From assembly GCF_022414535.1 (NCBI RefSeq), contig NZ_JADWYM010000004.1, forward strand, positions 1-64,000: a stretch of DNA of 64,000 nucleotides, read 5' to 3'. Below, in pieces: positions 17,781-26,549 of the stretch. A model generated the notes under the pieces. It ran no database searches, was not told the origin of the DNA, and saw only the letters and a program-made list of their open reading frames with translations. Source of the DNA: Streptomyces sp. MUM 2J. GTDB taxonomy: Bacteria > Actinomycetota > Actinomycetes > Streptomycetales > Streptomycetaceae. The translations under genes and the position numbers were made by a program. Position 1 is the first letter of the stretch, and each line of letters starts with the position of its first letter.

Positions 17781-18299
17781 TCACTCGCTCGGTGCCCAGT
17801 AGTCGTTCAGCCTGGCCGTGCCGGGCTCCAGGGTCTTCCACGGGCCGTCGTGGAGGAGGACGGCAAAGGCCGCGGCGGGGAAGCCACGCCGGTTCATCCG
17901 GCTGAGGACGTCGCCCTCGGCCGAGCCGGACAGGATGTCGGCGAGGCCGTGCACGCCGGGGTTGTGGCCGATCAGCAGGACGTTCTGCACGTCGTCCGGG
18001 ATCTCGCTGAACAACGCGATCAGCTCGCCCGGCGAGGCCTCGTAGATCCGCTCCTCGTAGACGGTTTTCGGCCGGTGTGCGAACTCGTGGACGGCGAGCT
18101 TCCAGGTCTCGCGGGTCCGGGCTGCCGTGGAGCACAGGGCCAGATCGAAGGGGATGCCGGTGTCGGCCAGCCGCCGCCCGGCCTCGGCGGCGTCCATACG
18201 GCCCCGTTCCGCGAGCGGGCGCTCGTGGTCGGACACCTGTGGCCAGTCAGCTTTCGCATGCCGGAAGAGGACGATCCTGCGGGGTTCTGCGACGCTCAT
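17781..18299 (-). CDS. SixA-like histidine phosphatase
   Basis: 172 residues of the histidine phosphatase superfamily. The catalytic signature is RHAKADW near residues 13-19, the SixA variant of RHG. Further conserved elements are ERPLAERG, CSTAARTRETW (second Arg) and LIGHNPGVH (second His). SixA enzymes remove phosphate from phosphohistidine proteins; the substrate in actinomycetes is unknown. No signal peptide. It is followed on the same strand by nothing obvious and ends at a shared terminator. Confidence 0.88.
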   Translation of the reverse strand: MSVAEPRRIVLFRHAKADWPQVSDHERPLAERGRMDAAEAGRRLADTGIPFDLALCSTAARTRETWKLAVHEFAHRPKTVYEERIYEASPGELIALFSEIPDDVQNVLLIGHNPGVHGLADILSGSAEGDVLSRMNRRGFPAAAFAVLLHDGPWKTLEPGTARLNDYWAPSE

Positions 18300-18354
18300 G
18301 ACACCCAGCTTCGCACGAAACAGGCCATGGGGCGCAGGGAGTTGACTTGCGATT

Positions 18355-18564
18355 TCACGGCCTGTCGACCAGCTGCCGGACCCGCTCCACGAGGTGGGCC
18401 ATGGCGGGGTCCCCTCCGGTCGCGTGGGCGTCGGACGGATTCAGCACGAGAAGGAGCAGGGTGATGAAGGCAAGGGTGGGCAGGGCCAGGGCCCACCAGG
18501 GCAGCCGGGTGCCCACGCCACCCGGCGTCGCCGGGTGGGGCCGGGTGTGCGTACGGGCCGACAT
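18355..18564 (-). CDS. Small single-span membrane protein
   Basis: 69 residues starting at ATG 18564, chosen because GGAGG lies 6 bases upstream. One clear membrane segment, about residues 24-42 (LALPTLAFITLLLLVL). A short C-terminal segment (HLVERVRQLVDRP) is amphipathic. No known family is recognised. It lies directly upstream of the SixA-like gene on the same strand, 55 bases apart, and could be co-transcribed with it. Confidence 0.65.
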   Translation of the reverse strand: MSARTHTRPHPATPGGVGTRLPWWALALPTLAFITLLLLVLNPSDAHATGGDPAMAHLVERVRQLVDRP

Positions 18565-18806
18565 GGGTGCCTCCGCTGGTCTCCGCCGGTTCCGAGTGGT
18601 CCGCGACCCGCCTGTCGCGGGCACATCTCGACGTTACGGACTGCGCGGCCGGCGCCCCATCCGGTGATCCACCCACTTGACCCTGAGCCTCACCCCCTAG
18701 GGGACCGGGGGGACAACCCCACCGCCGGACCGGGTGCGGCCCGGGCGGCGCGGGGTCGCCGGGGGACCGTGGCCGCGGGAAGGCCCGGGAGACCGGGAGG
18801 CCGGGG

Positions 18807-18923
18807 TCACGGGGAGACGATCGTCGCGACGATGGCGACGACCGCGAAGACGGCGAGGAACGCGCCGAAGACCAGCAGCATCTTCTTCTGGCCGTTCTGG
18901 GGGTTCGGGTCGAGCACTGGCAT
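18807..18923 (-). CDS. 38-residue membrane peptide beside the MFS exporter
   Basis: A short frame with a soluble head, MPVLDPNPQNGQKKM, then one membrane segment of about 20 residues (LLVFGAFLAVFAVVAIVATI). The head is what I recall for the Streptomyces SGM_5486-type transporter-associated small protein, which is usually encoded beside an MFS gene, as here. The ribosome binding site is weak (GGCGGG). It lies 118 bases downstream of the MFS gene on the same strand, so it may be the last gene of that transcript. Confidence 0.7.
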   Translation of the reverse strand: MPVLDPNPQNGQKKMLLVFGAFLAVFAVVAIVATIVSP

Positions 18924-19041
18924 GGGCCAAGTCTCGCACCCGCCGCAGGACACCCCGCGTCCGGGGCGGGGGAGCCGGGGGGCCGGGACCCTGGGGGCGG
19001 AATCCGGGCGCCGGCCTGAGCCCGGCGGGCGGAATCCGGGC

Positions 19042-20367
19042 TCAGGCCGACGCCTCGTCCTCCACCGTGCGGTTGCGGCCCGCCAGGACGCCGACCACCA
19101 TCTGCGGCACCATGAGCGCGCCCATCAGCGCCAGGGGAACACTCCAGCCGCCGCTGCTCTGGTAGAGCACCCCGACCAGGAGCGGCCCCGGAATGGAGAT
19201 CAGGTAGCCGGTGCTCTGGGCGAACGCCGACAGCTGGGCCACCCCCGCCCCGGTGCGGGCGCGCATCCCGACCATCGTCAGGGCCAGCGGAAAGGCGCAG
19301 TTCGAGACGCCGAGCAGCAGCGCCCACGCCCAGGCGCCGGCGGCCGGGGCAAGGTACAGGCCGGTGTAGCCGGCGAGCCCGCAGGCCCCGAGGGCGAGCA
19401 CGATCGGGCCCTGGTTCGGCAGCCGGGTGGCCAGCCGGGGTATGACGAAGGCCAGGGGCACGCCCATCACCATCGTGACGGCCAGCAGCAGGCCGGCGGT
19501 GCCGGCCGGGACACCGGCGTCGCGGAAGATCTGCGCCATCCAGCCCATCGTGATGTACGCGGCGGTGGCCTGGAGGCCGAAGAAGACGGCCAGCGCCCAG
19601 GCGGTGCGGCTGCGGGTGATCCGCAGGGTGGGTGCCTGTGGGCGCCCCGCGCGCGCCTGCGGGACCCGGGGGGAGGCCGGGTCGACCGGGCCCGCCGGGC
19701 CGGCGGTACCTCGGTCGCGCACCAGCGGCAGCCACGGCAGGACGGCCACTGCGGCGAGTGCCGCCCAGACCGTCAGCCCCGTCTGCCAACGGCCTCCCAG
19801 TGCCTCGGTCATCGGCACGGTGGCCGCGGCGGCCACGGAGGTGCCGAGGGCGAGGGCCATGGAGTACAGGCCGGTCATGGAGCCGACCCGGTCGGGGAAC
19901 CAGCGCTTGACGATGACGGGCATCAGCACGTTGCTGACGGCGATGCCCATCAGGGCCAGGGCGCTGGCGGCGAGGAAGCCGGCCGTGCCCCCGGCGTGGG
20001 GCCGGATCAGCAGACCGGCCGTGATGGCGGCCATGCCCGCGCAGACCACGGCGGCGGGGCCGAAGCGGCGGGCCAGCCGGGGAGCCGTGACGCCGAAGAC
20101 GGCGAAGCACAGGGGCGGCACGGAGGTGAGCAGCCCGGCTGCGGTGCCGCTCATGCCCAGACCGCCGCGGACCTCCTCCAACAGCGCACCGAGGCTGGTG
20201 ATGGCGGGGCGCAGGTTCAGCGCGGACAGGACGATGCCGACGACGACCAGACGGACCGCCCAGGTGCGCGCCGCCGTCCCCGTGCCGTCTGCGGAGGTGA
20301 CCGCGGCCGGGGCGCGGCCGGTCGTGGGCTGCGGGGGCGTCTTGATCGGGGCTTGCTCGCCGTTCAT
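19042..20367 (-). CDS. MFS transporter (CynX/NimT-type)
   Basis: 441 residues with about twelve membrane segments and the sequence LNLRPAITSLGALL in the first helix, which is typical of the CynX/NimT group (cyanate or nitroimidazole-type transporters). Likely an exporter of small organic compounds. I place the start at ATG 20367, 7 bases downstream of a TATGAT -10 box, so the mRNA would be leaderless; two in-frame ATGs at 20376 and 20379 overlap that -10 box and are less likely. A GntR regulator is divergently encoded, and a palindrome lies within the promoter. Confidence 0.85.
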   Translation of the reverse strand: MNGEQAPIKTPPQPTTGRAPAAVTSADGTGTAARTWAVRLVVVGIVLSALNLRPAITSLGALLEEVRGGLGMSGTAAGLLTSVPPLCFAVFGVTAPRLARRFGPAAVVCAGMAAITAGLLIRPHAGGTAGFLAASALALMGIAVSNVLMPVIVKRWFPDRVGSMTGLYSMALALGTSVAAAATVPMTEALGGRWQTGLTVWAALAAVAVLPWLPLVRDRGTAGPAGPVDPASPRVPQARAGRPQAPTLRITRSRTAWALAVFFGLQATAAYITMGWMAQIFRDAGVPAGTAGLLLAVTMVMGVPLAFVIPRLATRLPNQGPIVLALGACGLAGYTGLYLAPAAGAWAWALLLGVSNCAFPLALTMVGMRARTGAGVAQLSAFAQSTGYLISIPGPLLVGVLYQSSGGWSVPLALMGALMVPQMVVGVLAGRNRTVEDEASA

Positions 20368-20374
20368 GCCGACC

Positions 20375-20405
20375 ATCATAGAATCATGGGATGATTGGTT
20401 GTCCA
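20375..20405 (-). promoter_or_regulatory. MFS promoter with embedded palindromic operator
   Basis: On the minus strand TGGACA (20400-20405) and TATGAT (20375-20380) are spaced by 19 bases. The spacer holds the perfect palindrome AATCAT-ggg-ATGATT (20382-20396), well placed for repression by the divergently encoded GntR protein. Confidence 0.6.
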
Positions 20406-20449
20406 TCCTCGGGTGGGCCGCTTCGGCCCCCGGCGTGCGAAGGTGTGCC

Positions 20450-21148
20450 ATGCCCCTGAGCCATCCCCGTCGTTCGGCACTGTCCGAGCAGGTCATCACC
20501 GCCCTGCGCGCCCAGATCACCTCGGGTGAGTGGCCGGTCGGCTCCCGCATCCCGACCGAGCCCGAACTGGTCGGGCAGCTCGGGGTCGCCCGCAACACCG
20601 TCCGCGAGGCCGTACGGGCGCTCGCCCACAACGGCCTGCTGGACATCCGGCAGGGCTCGGGCACCTACGTCGTGGCGACCAGTGAGCTGGCCGGCGTGAT
20701 GCACCGCCGGTTCGCCGGGGCGGACCCGCGGCACATCGCCGAGCTGCGCTCCACCCTGGAGTCCGGGGCGGCCAAGCTGGCCGCCGAGCGCCGCACCGAG
20801 AAGGACCTCAAGCAGCTCGACACGCTGCTGCTGCGCCGCGAGCAGGCCTGGGCGTCCGGTGACGCGGAGGCGTTCGTGGCGGCGGACGCGACCTTCCACC
20901 TGGCCGTGGTGTCCGCCTCCCACAACGACGTGATGACGGCGATGCACGCGGACCTCGGCGAGGTGCTGCGGGACTGGCTGCGCGAGGACGTCGGCGGCGA
21001 GCTGACGGCCCGCACGCACATGGACCACACGCGGCTGGTCGACGCGATCCGCGCGGGCGACGCCGAGGCTGCTGCCGCCGAGGCGGCGAGCTACCCGTTC
21101 CTGTGCCGCCCGGAACGGTGGTTCAGCTCCCCTGACGCTGGTGACTGA
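20450..21148 (+). CDS. FadR-subfamily GntR transcriptional regulator
   Basis: 232 residues. N-terminal winged helix (about 8-75) with SRIPTEPELVGQLGVARNTVREAVRALAHNG cut here to its key parts: PTEPELV and RNTVREA. The helical FCD ligand-binding domain (about 80-225) contains the Asp/His set expected for metal-assisted ligand binding (ATFHLAVV, HMDHTRLVDAI). It probably represses the divergent MFS gene through the palindrome at 20382-20396. Ligand unknown. Its 3' end overlaps a convergent small gene by 26 bases. Confidence 0.88.
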   Translation: MPLSHPRRSALSEQVITALRAQITSGEWPVGSRIPTEPELVGQLGVARNTVREAVRALAHNGLLDIRQGSGTYVVATSELAGVMHRRFAGADPRHIAELRSTLESGAAKLAAERRTEKDLKQLDTLLLRREQAWASGDAEAFVAADATFHLAVVSASHNDVMTAMHADLGEVLRDWLREDVGGELTARTHMDHTRLVDAIRAGDAEAAAAEAASYPFLCRPERWFSSPDAGD

Positions 21149-21506
21149 CCCAGGCCGTGCGGACCTCCTTCCAGCAGCGGCCGGAGAGCCGCACCGTCGC
21201 CGCCGGGCCGGCGTCGGCCGGGGAGGTGTCGGTGTCGATGTCCCACCAACGGGCGCACTCGATGTGCAGGCGCACCCGGTCGGTGCCGACATAGGGGTTG
21301 TGGCAGTGGGCGACGACATGGGAGCCGCTGATGTGCACGCGGCACTCGGAGCCGAACGGCTGCGCGCCGACCTGCTCGGGAACGGCCGGCTGCCCCGCCG
21401 CCGGCGGCACGCTCCGCACGCGTGCGTGCGGGACCGGGTCGTAGGGCAGGCAGAGCAGGAGCGTGGCCGCGACGGTCACTGAGGCCAGGTTGCGGGACAG
21501 GCGCAC
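21123..21506 (-). CDS. Small secreted protein, hypothetical
   Basis: 127 residues with a signal peptide (about 1-25, hydrophobic ASVTVAATLLLCL) and a mature part with four cysteines (SECRVH, AHCHNP, IECARW, GRCWKE), suggesting two disulfides outside the cell. No family recognised. An AGGAGG-like site (GAGGTCC) precedes the ATG at 21506. The 3' end overlaps the GntR gene by 26 bases tail to tail. Confidence 0.7.
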   Translation of the reverse strand: MRLSRNLASVTVAATLLLCLPYDPVPHARVRSVPPAAGQPAVPEQVGAQPFGSECRVHISGSHVVAHCHNPYVGTDRVRLHIECARWWDIDTDTSPADAGPAATVRLSGRCWKEVRTAWVSHQRQGS

Positions 21507-21606
21507 AAGGGGACCTCCTCGGCCTTACGGCTGCGGGGCGGTGCGTACTCCAGGGTGCGCGATGCCCACCGGTCCCCGCCCGGCCGGTGAGCCGAACGGG
21601 TGACGG

Positions 21607-21642
21607 CGAAGGGCCCGCACCCGGGTGGGTGCGGGCCCTTCG
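21607..21642 (-). terminator. Hairpin terminator of the fabG-inhA unit
   Basis: Perfect 16-bp stem with a 4-base loop (21607-21622 with 21627-21642), 15 bases beyond the inhA stop codon. Confidence 0.8.
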
Positions 21643-21657
21643 GGGGACCGGTCGGGG

Positions 21658-22425
21658 TCAGGCGCCGATGGCGTGCAGCCCGCCGTCCACGTGGACGATC
21701 TCGCCGGTGGTCTTCGGGAACCAGTCGCTCAGCAGCGCGACGATGCCGCGGCCGGCCGGCTCCGGGTCCTTCCGGTCCCACTCCAGCGGGGACCGGGTGT
21801 CCCACACCGAGGCGAGGTCGCTGAAGCCCGGGATGGACTTGGCGGCCATGGAGCCGAGCGGGCCCGCGGAGATGAGGTTGCAGCGGATGTTCTGCTTGCC
21901 CAGGTCGCGGGCGATGTAGCGGCTGGTGGCCTCCAGCGCGGCCTTGGCCGGGCCCATCCAGTCGTACTGCGGCCAGGCGAACTGCGCGTCGAAGGTGAGG
22001 CCGACGACCGAGCCGCCGTTCTGCATCAGCGGCAGGCAGGCCATGGTGAGCGACTTCAGGGAGTACGCCGAGACGTGCATGGCCGTGGCGACCGACTCGA
22101 ACGGCGTGTTGAGGAAGTTGCCGCCCAGGGCGTCCTGCGGGGCGAAGCCGATGGAGTGCACGACGCCGTCGAGACTCCCGAGCTCCTCACCGACGATGTC
22201 CGCGAGCCGCGCGAGGTGCTCGTCGTTGGTCACGTCGAGTTCGATGACCTTGGTGGGCTTCGGCAGCTTCCTGGCGATGCGCTCGGTCAGCGTGGGCCGC
22301 GGGAACGCGGTCAGGATGATCTCGGCGCCCTGCTCCTGGGCCAGCTTGGCGGCGTGGAAGGCGATGGAGGACTCCATCAGCACACCGGTGATCAGGACGC
22401 GCTTGCCCTCGAGAATTCCACTCAT
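21658..22425 (-). CDS. fabI: Enoyl-[acyl-carrier-protein] reductase (InhA/FabI)
   Basis: 255 residues; NADH-dependent reduction of enoyl-ACP in type II fatty acid synthesis. GVLMESSIAFHAA is the nucleotide-binding loop of the InhA type. The catalytic Tyr-Met-Lys set is present in PQYDWMGPAKAALEA (spacing Y-x2-M-x3-K), and the substrate loop GPLGSMAAKSIPG follows. It is therefore the triclosan/isoniazid-type target family. It lies 5 bases after fabG on the same strand with no strong ribosome binding site, so it is probably translated by coupling. Confidence 0.95.
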   Translation of the reverse strand: MSGILEGKRVLITGVLMESSIAFHAAKLAQEQGAEIILTAFPRPTLTERIARKLPKPTKVIELDVTNDEHLARLADIVGEELGSLDGVVHSIGFAPQDALGGNFLNTPFESVATAMHVSAYSLKSLTMACLPLMQNGGSVVGLTFDAQFAWPQYDWMGPAKAALEATSRYIARDLGKQNIRCNLISAGPLGSMAAKSIPGFSDLASVWDTRSPLEWDRKDPEPAGRGIVALLSDWFPKTTGEIVHVDGGLHAIGA

Positions 22426-22430
22426 GGTGA

Positions 22431-23135
22431 TCAGTGACCCATTCCCAGTCCGCCGTCAACAGGGATGACGGCTCCAGTGATGTACGAGGCGTCGTCCGAG
22501 GCGAGGAACCGCACCGCCGCGGCGATCTCCCCGGGCTGCGCGTAGCGGCCGAGCGGCACCTGCGCGACGATGCCCTTGCGCTGCTCCTCGGTGAGCACCT
22601 TGGTCATGTCGGTGTCGACGAAACCGGGCGCGACGACGTTGAAGGTGATGTTGCGCGACCCCAGTTCACGGGCGAGGGAGCGCGCGAAGCCGACGAGGCC
22701 GGCCTTGGACGCGGCGTAGTTGGCCTGCCCCGCGGAGCCCAGCAGCCCGACCACCGACGAGATCAGCACGACGCGGCCCTTCTTGGCGCGCAGCATGCCG
22801 CGGTTGGCCCGCTTGACGACGCGGAAGGTGCCGGTGAGGTTGGTGTCGACGACCGAGGTGAAGTCCTCCTCGGACATGCGCATCAGTAGCTGGTCCTTGG
22901 TGACACCGGCGTTGGCGACGAGGACCTCGACGGGGCCGTGCTCGGCCTCGATCTCCTTGTAGGCCTGCTCCACCTGCTCGGGATCGGTGATGTCGCACCT
23001 CACCGAGAGGAAGCCGGCCGGCGGCTCCCCGGAGCGGTACGTGATCGCGACCTTGTCGCCGGCGTCGGCGAAAGCGCGGGCGATGGCGAGGCCGATGCCC
23101 CGGTTGCCTCCGGTGACGAGAACCGAGCGGCTCAA
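22431..23135 (-). CDS. fabG: 3-oxoacyl-[acyl-carrier-protein] reductase
   Basis: 234 residues, SDR enzyme reducing 3-ketoacyl-ACP with NADPH. TGGNRGIG is the cofactor loop, NAG near residue 83, catalytic Ser in ISSVVG, and YAASK the catalytic Tyr/Lys. The start is TTG at 23135: AAGGG lies 8 bases upstream, and the in-frame sequence LSRSVLVTGG matches the usual MSRSVLVTGG N-terminus; the nearby GTG is out of frame. It forms a two-gene unit with the enoyl reductase. Confidence 0.94.
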   Translation of the reverse strand: MSRSVLVTGGNRGIGLAIARAFADAGDKVAITYRSGEPPAGFLSVRCDITDPEQVEQAYKEIEAEHGPVEVLVANAGVTKDQLLMRMSEEDFTSVVDTNLTGTFRVVKRANRGMLRAKKGRVVLISSVVGLLGSAGQANYAASKAGLVGFARSLARELGSRNITFNVVAPGFVDTDMTKVLTEEQRKGIVAQVPLGRYAQPGEIAAAVRFLASDDASYITGAVIPVDGGLGMGH

Positions 23136-23595
23136 CGGATCACCCTTTCGATAGCGGTCTGGCACACCCGCCCGAGCACTGGATGACAGGCGGTTTCCCC
23201 TGAAACCTATCGGTCCGCGGCATCGGGCGCCGAAGCCGGGGGCGACAGGCGAAGGGGGTGCTGTCTGTAGGGTTGCCACAGTCGCCCCGCCGCGTGGACC
23301 CCTGTCCGGCGAGCCCTGTCCGTCGTTCCGGGAGCATGGGCGGGCAAGCCTCCTTCCCGTGCCGCGTAGGGCATCCGGCAGTCGTACGCCCCCCCCCCGC
23401 AAGCAGCCGCCGCCGATGCGGGCCACGAGGTCGCGGACCTCGCACCGGCGAGGATCTCCGCCACCCGCCGGTCGAGGTCCGCCAGGGCCCGCGGGCGACC
23501 GCCACCCGGTGCCGGCTCCCTCACTTCCCGGGCATTTCGCGCCGGCATCCCTTCCCTGGGACGTCCCGCTGTACGGTCGGCGCTGCCCCGGCATT
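23136..23595. other. 460-base gap with a C10 tract, no convincing gene
   Basis: Between fabG and the SEC-C gene no intact frame is convincing. On the minus strand, one frame reads ALADLDRRVAEILAG and then another reads CEVRDLVARIGGGC just beyond it, as if a coding sequence had lost frame. A run of ten C (23389-23398) follows. It may be a degraded gene, or chance high-GC reading. The fabG promoter must also lie here. Confidence 0.4.
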
Positions 23596-24726
23596 TCACA
23601 CGAACGTGGGACTCCCGCAGCACTTCTTGTACTTGCGCTCCGAGCCGCACCAGCACGGGCCGTTGCGCGGTGGAGGCCAGTCGGCCACCTCTCCCCCGCG
23701 GGCCAGTTCCGCCGCGTACGCGGACCGTGTGGCCGAGGTGCCGGGGGACCCGCCGCCCGCGCGCGCATGCGCTTCCAGACCGCTCAGCGTCGCCCGGCCG
23801 ACGGCCAGACGGACACCGCCCTGGTCCGACAGTTCCCGCAGCGTCCGCTCGACCTGCCGCAGGTGGCCGGCGTGGTCGTCGCCGTACCCCTCCGCTGCGC
23901 CGGGCCAGCTCCGGAGAAGCTTCGTGAACTCCTCCGGCGGCCAGTACAGGACGCAGGTCTTCAGGATGCCGGTGCGTGCGGCCCTGTCGTCCTCCCGGGC
24001 GGCGACGAGTTCCTTGATCTCGGCGCTCAGGGGCTCGGAGTCTCCGTTCCGTATCCGCCGCAGGCGGATCGGGTCGTGGGCCTCGTCGAGCGGGCGCACC
24101 TCGCCGGACAACCCGGCCTGACGCCGCAGGTGGACGTCGTCGGCAAGGTCGTCCCAGTCGTCGTGCGGTGCGCCGAGCAGTCGGCGCACCCGGTGGCGGC
24201 CGATGACCATCATCTCCAGATCGAAGCGGTCCGCAGACACCTCGACCGCATCCGCCGTGACCGGGGTTCCGGCGCCCAGCACGTGTGTGACACCGGCCGT
24301 GTACCACTCGGCCGCCGACGCGTCGTCGCCGTGCGACTCGAAGGCCTCACCGACGAGGTTCCACGCGCCCGCGTCACGGGGGTGCCGCCCGCGGAACGCG
24401 GCAGCCGCCTCGCGGGCCCGCTCCTCACGCCCGGCGTCCCACAGCGCCCCGATCCGGAGGGCGTCCACCAGGTCCGGCCTCTCGCAGGCGCCGTCCGCCG
24501 GGTCGAGCAGGCGGTCGTACAGGGCGAGCGCCCGGTCGTACTCCTTCGCGACACACCACGCGCCGGCGGCCTCGGTGAGGAGTTCCTCCCGGTCCTCCGG
24601 GTAGCGGGCGACGAGACGTTCGTACTCCTCGGCCTCCTGCGCGGGGGCGGGCTGACGGGGGACGGGGATGCTCCCGGTCCTGCGGGACTTGTTGCCCGAA
24701 CCGGTCGTGCGGCGCTTGTTGGACAT
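23596..24726 (-). CDS. SEC-C motif protein with tetratricopeptide-like region
   Basis: 376 residues. Residues about 35-150 are helical repeat-like sequence (EYERLVARYPEDREELL, YDRALALYDRLL). The C-terminus is a SEC-C zinc motif, PCWCGSERKYKKCCG, as found at the end of SecA and in many small regulatory proteins. No membrane segments. The ATG at 24726 has a weak ribosome binding site. Function unknown; a metal- or ribosome-associated role is possible but not shown. Confidence 0.8.
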   Translation of the reverse strand: MSNKRRTTGSGNKSRRTGSIPVPRQPAPAQEAEEYERLVARYPEDREELLTEAAGAWCVAKEYDRALALYDRLLDPADGACERPDLVDALRIGALWDAGREERAREAAAAFRGRHPRDAGAWNLVGEAFESHGDDASAAEWYTAGVTHVLGAGTPVTADAVEVSADRFDLEMMVIGRHRVRRLLGAPHDDWDDLADDVHLRRQAGLSGEVRPLDEAHDPIRLRRIRNGDSEPLSAEIKELVAAREDDRAARTGILKTCVLYWPPEEFTKLLRSWPGAAEGYGDDHAGHLRQVERTLRELSDQGGVRLAVGRATLSGLEAHARAGGGSPGTSATRSAYAAELARGGEVADWPPPRNGPCWCGSERKYKKCCGSPTFV

Positions 24727-24992
24727 GGACTCACGGTAGCGGCATGCCAGTTGAGTTCGCCGAGGGATCTCTCGGGGGCATCCGAGCGGATGACGTCTCA
24801 CCCGGCCGCGGTCGTGCGCGCGCGGCGCAGACGGACGCGTACACGAGGTGCCCTTCGGCGAGACCGAGACGGACGGCGCCGAGGCTGCCGCGGACGGGAT
24901 CGTGCGTGCTTGTCCGTACGAGGGCGCGCCGCGGGACGTGATTCACTGCCTGCGACGGTCATCACTGGCGAGTGCCGAAGGGATCCCCACCC

Positions 24993-26549
24993 GTGCCCCA
25001 TGAAGTTGATCAGTCGTTCCTGGCATTCCCCCTACGCGCCCTCGCCGACGCCGCGCTCGCACGCGCGCGGGCGCTCGGGGCCGAGCACGCCGACTTCCGG
25101 CTGGAGCGGGTGCGCAGCGCGTCCTGGCGGCTGCGGGACGCCAAGCCCGCGGGCTCGTCGGACACCACCGACCTCGGCTACGCGGTGCGGGTGGTGCACG
25201 GGGGCGCGTGGGGCTTCGCGTCCGGGGTGGATCTGACGATGGACGCGGCCGCCCGGGTCGCCTCGCAGGCGGTGGCCATGGCCAAGCTGTCCGCCCAGGT
25301 CATCAGGGCGGCCGGGGCGGACGCGGGGGCACCTGGCACGTCTTCGGAACAGTGGGGGAAGGTCGAGCTGGCCGACGAGCCGGTGCATGCCGACCGGACG
25401 TGGGTCTCGTCGTACGAGATCGATCCGTTCAGCGTGCCGGACGAGGAGAAGGCGGCGCTGCTGGAGGATTGGAGCAGGCGGCTGCTGGATGCCGACGGGG
25501 TCGACCACGTCGACGCCTCGCTGCTCACCGTCCACGAGAACAAGTTCTACGCCGACACGGCGGGGACCGTGACCACGCAGCAGCGGGTGCGGCTGCATCC
25601 GGCGCTGAACGCGGTGTCGGTCGACGCCTCCAGCGGCGAGTTCGACTCCATGCGGACCCTCGCACCGCCCGCCGGGCGCGGCTGGGAGTACCTGACGGGC
25701 ACCGGCTGGGACTGGGACAAGGAGCTGGCCGAGATCCCCGAGCTGCTCGCGGAGAAGATGCGGGCGCCGAGCGTCGAGCCGGGGCTGTACGACCTGGTCG
25801 TCGACCCGTCGAACCTGTGGCTGACCATCCACGAGTCCGTCGGGCACGCCACCGAGCTGGACCGGGCCCTCGGCTACGAGGCCGCCTACGCGGGCACGTC
25901 CTTCGCCACGTTCGACCGGCTCGGCACGCTGAGGTACGGCTCGCAGCTGATGAACGTCACCGGCGACCGCACCGCCGAGCACGGCCTGGCGACCGTCGGC
26001 TACGACGACGAGGGCGTCGCGGCCCAGTCATGGGACCTGGTCAGGGACGGCGTCCTGGTCGGCTACCAGCTCGACCGCCGCATCGCGAAGCTGACCGGGT
26101 TCGAGCGGTCCAACGGCTGCGCCTTCGCCGACTCCCCCGCCCATGTGCCCGTGCAGCGTATGGCGAACGTGTCGTTGCAGCCGGATCCGGCCGGGATGTC
26201 GACGGAGGACCTCATCGGGGCCGTCGACCGTGGGATCTACGTCGTGGGCGACCGGTCCTGGTCCATCGACATGCAGCGGTACAACTTCCAATTTACGGGT
26301 CAGCGGTTCTTCCGCATCGAGAACGGGCGGATCACCGGGCAGCTGCGGGACGTCGCGTACCAGGCGACGACCACCGACTTCTGGGGATCGATGACCGCGG
26401 TCGGCGGCCCGCAGACGTACGTCCTCGGTGGCGCGTTCAACTGTGGCAAGGCCCAGCCGGGCCAGGTCGCCGCCGTCTCCCACGGTTGCCCCTCGGCGCT
26501 CTTCAACGGCGTCAACATCCTCAACACCACGCAGGAGGCAGGTCGATGA
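24993..26549 (+). CDS. tldD: TldD-type metalloprotease subunit
   Basis: 518 residues. The zinc-binding motif HESVGHATELD (HExxxH) lies near residue 285, so this is the catalytic member of a TldD/TldE heterodimer that degrades unfolded peptides and matures some RiPPs. GTG at 24993 is preferred because GAAGGGA lies 9 bases upstream; another GTG is at 24972. The stop codon overlaps the start of the partner gene (ATGA). The 266-base gap before it (24727-24992) holds no gene I can support. The C-terminal GGAFNCGKAQPGQ and HGCPSALFNGV blocks are family-typical. Confidence 0.92.
   Translation: MPHEVDQSFLAFPLRALADAALARARALGAEHADFRLERVRSASWRLRDAKPAGSSDTTDLGYAVRVVHGGAWGFASGVDLTMDAAARVASQAVAMAKLSAQVIRAAGADAGAPGTSSEQWGKVELADEPVHADRTWVSSYEIDPFSVPDEEKAALLEDWSRRLLDADGVDHVDASLLTVHENKFYADTAGTVTTQQRVRLHPALNAVSVDASSGEFDSMRTLAPPAGRGWEYLTGTGWDWDKELAEIPELLAEKMRAPSVEPGLYDLVVDPSNLWLTIHESVGHATELDRALGYEAAYAGTSFATFDRLGTLRYGSQLMNVTGDRTAEHGLATVGYDDEGVAAQSWDLVRDGVLVGYQLDRRIAKLTGFERSNGCAFADSPAHVPVQRMANVSLQPDPAGMSTEDLIGAVDRGIYVVGDRSWSIDMQRYNFQFTGQRFFRIENGRITGQLRDVAYQATTTDFWGSMTAVGGPQTYVLGGAFNCGKAQPGQVAAVSHGCPSALFNGVNILNTTQEAGR

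Noticed and set aside
24727..24992. Short frames on both strands in front of tldD (for example 24744-24941 plus)
   Set aside because: No ribosome binding site or recognisable sequence. One plus-strand stretch reads VPFGETETDGAEAAADG with good third-position GC but has no start, so I leave it uncalled.
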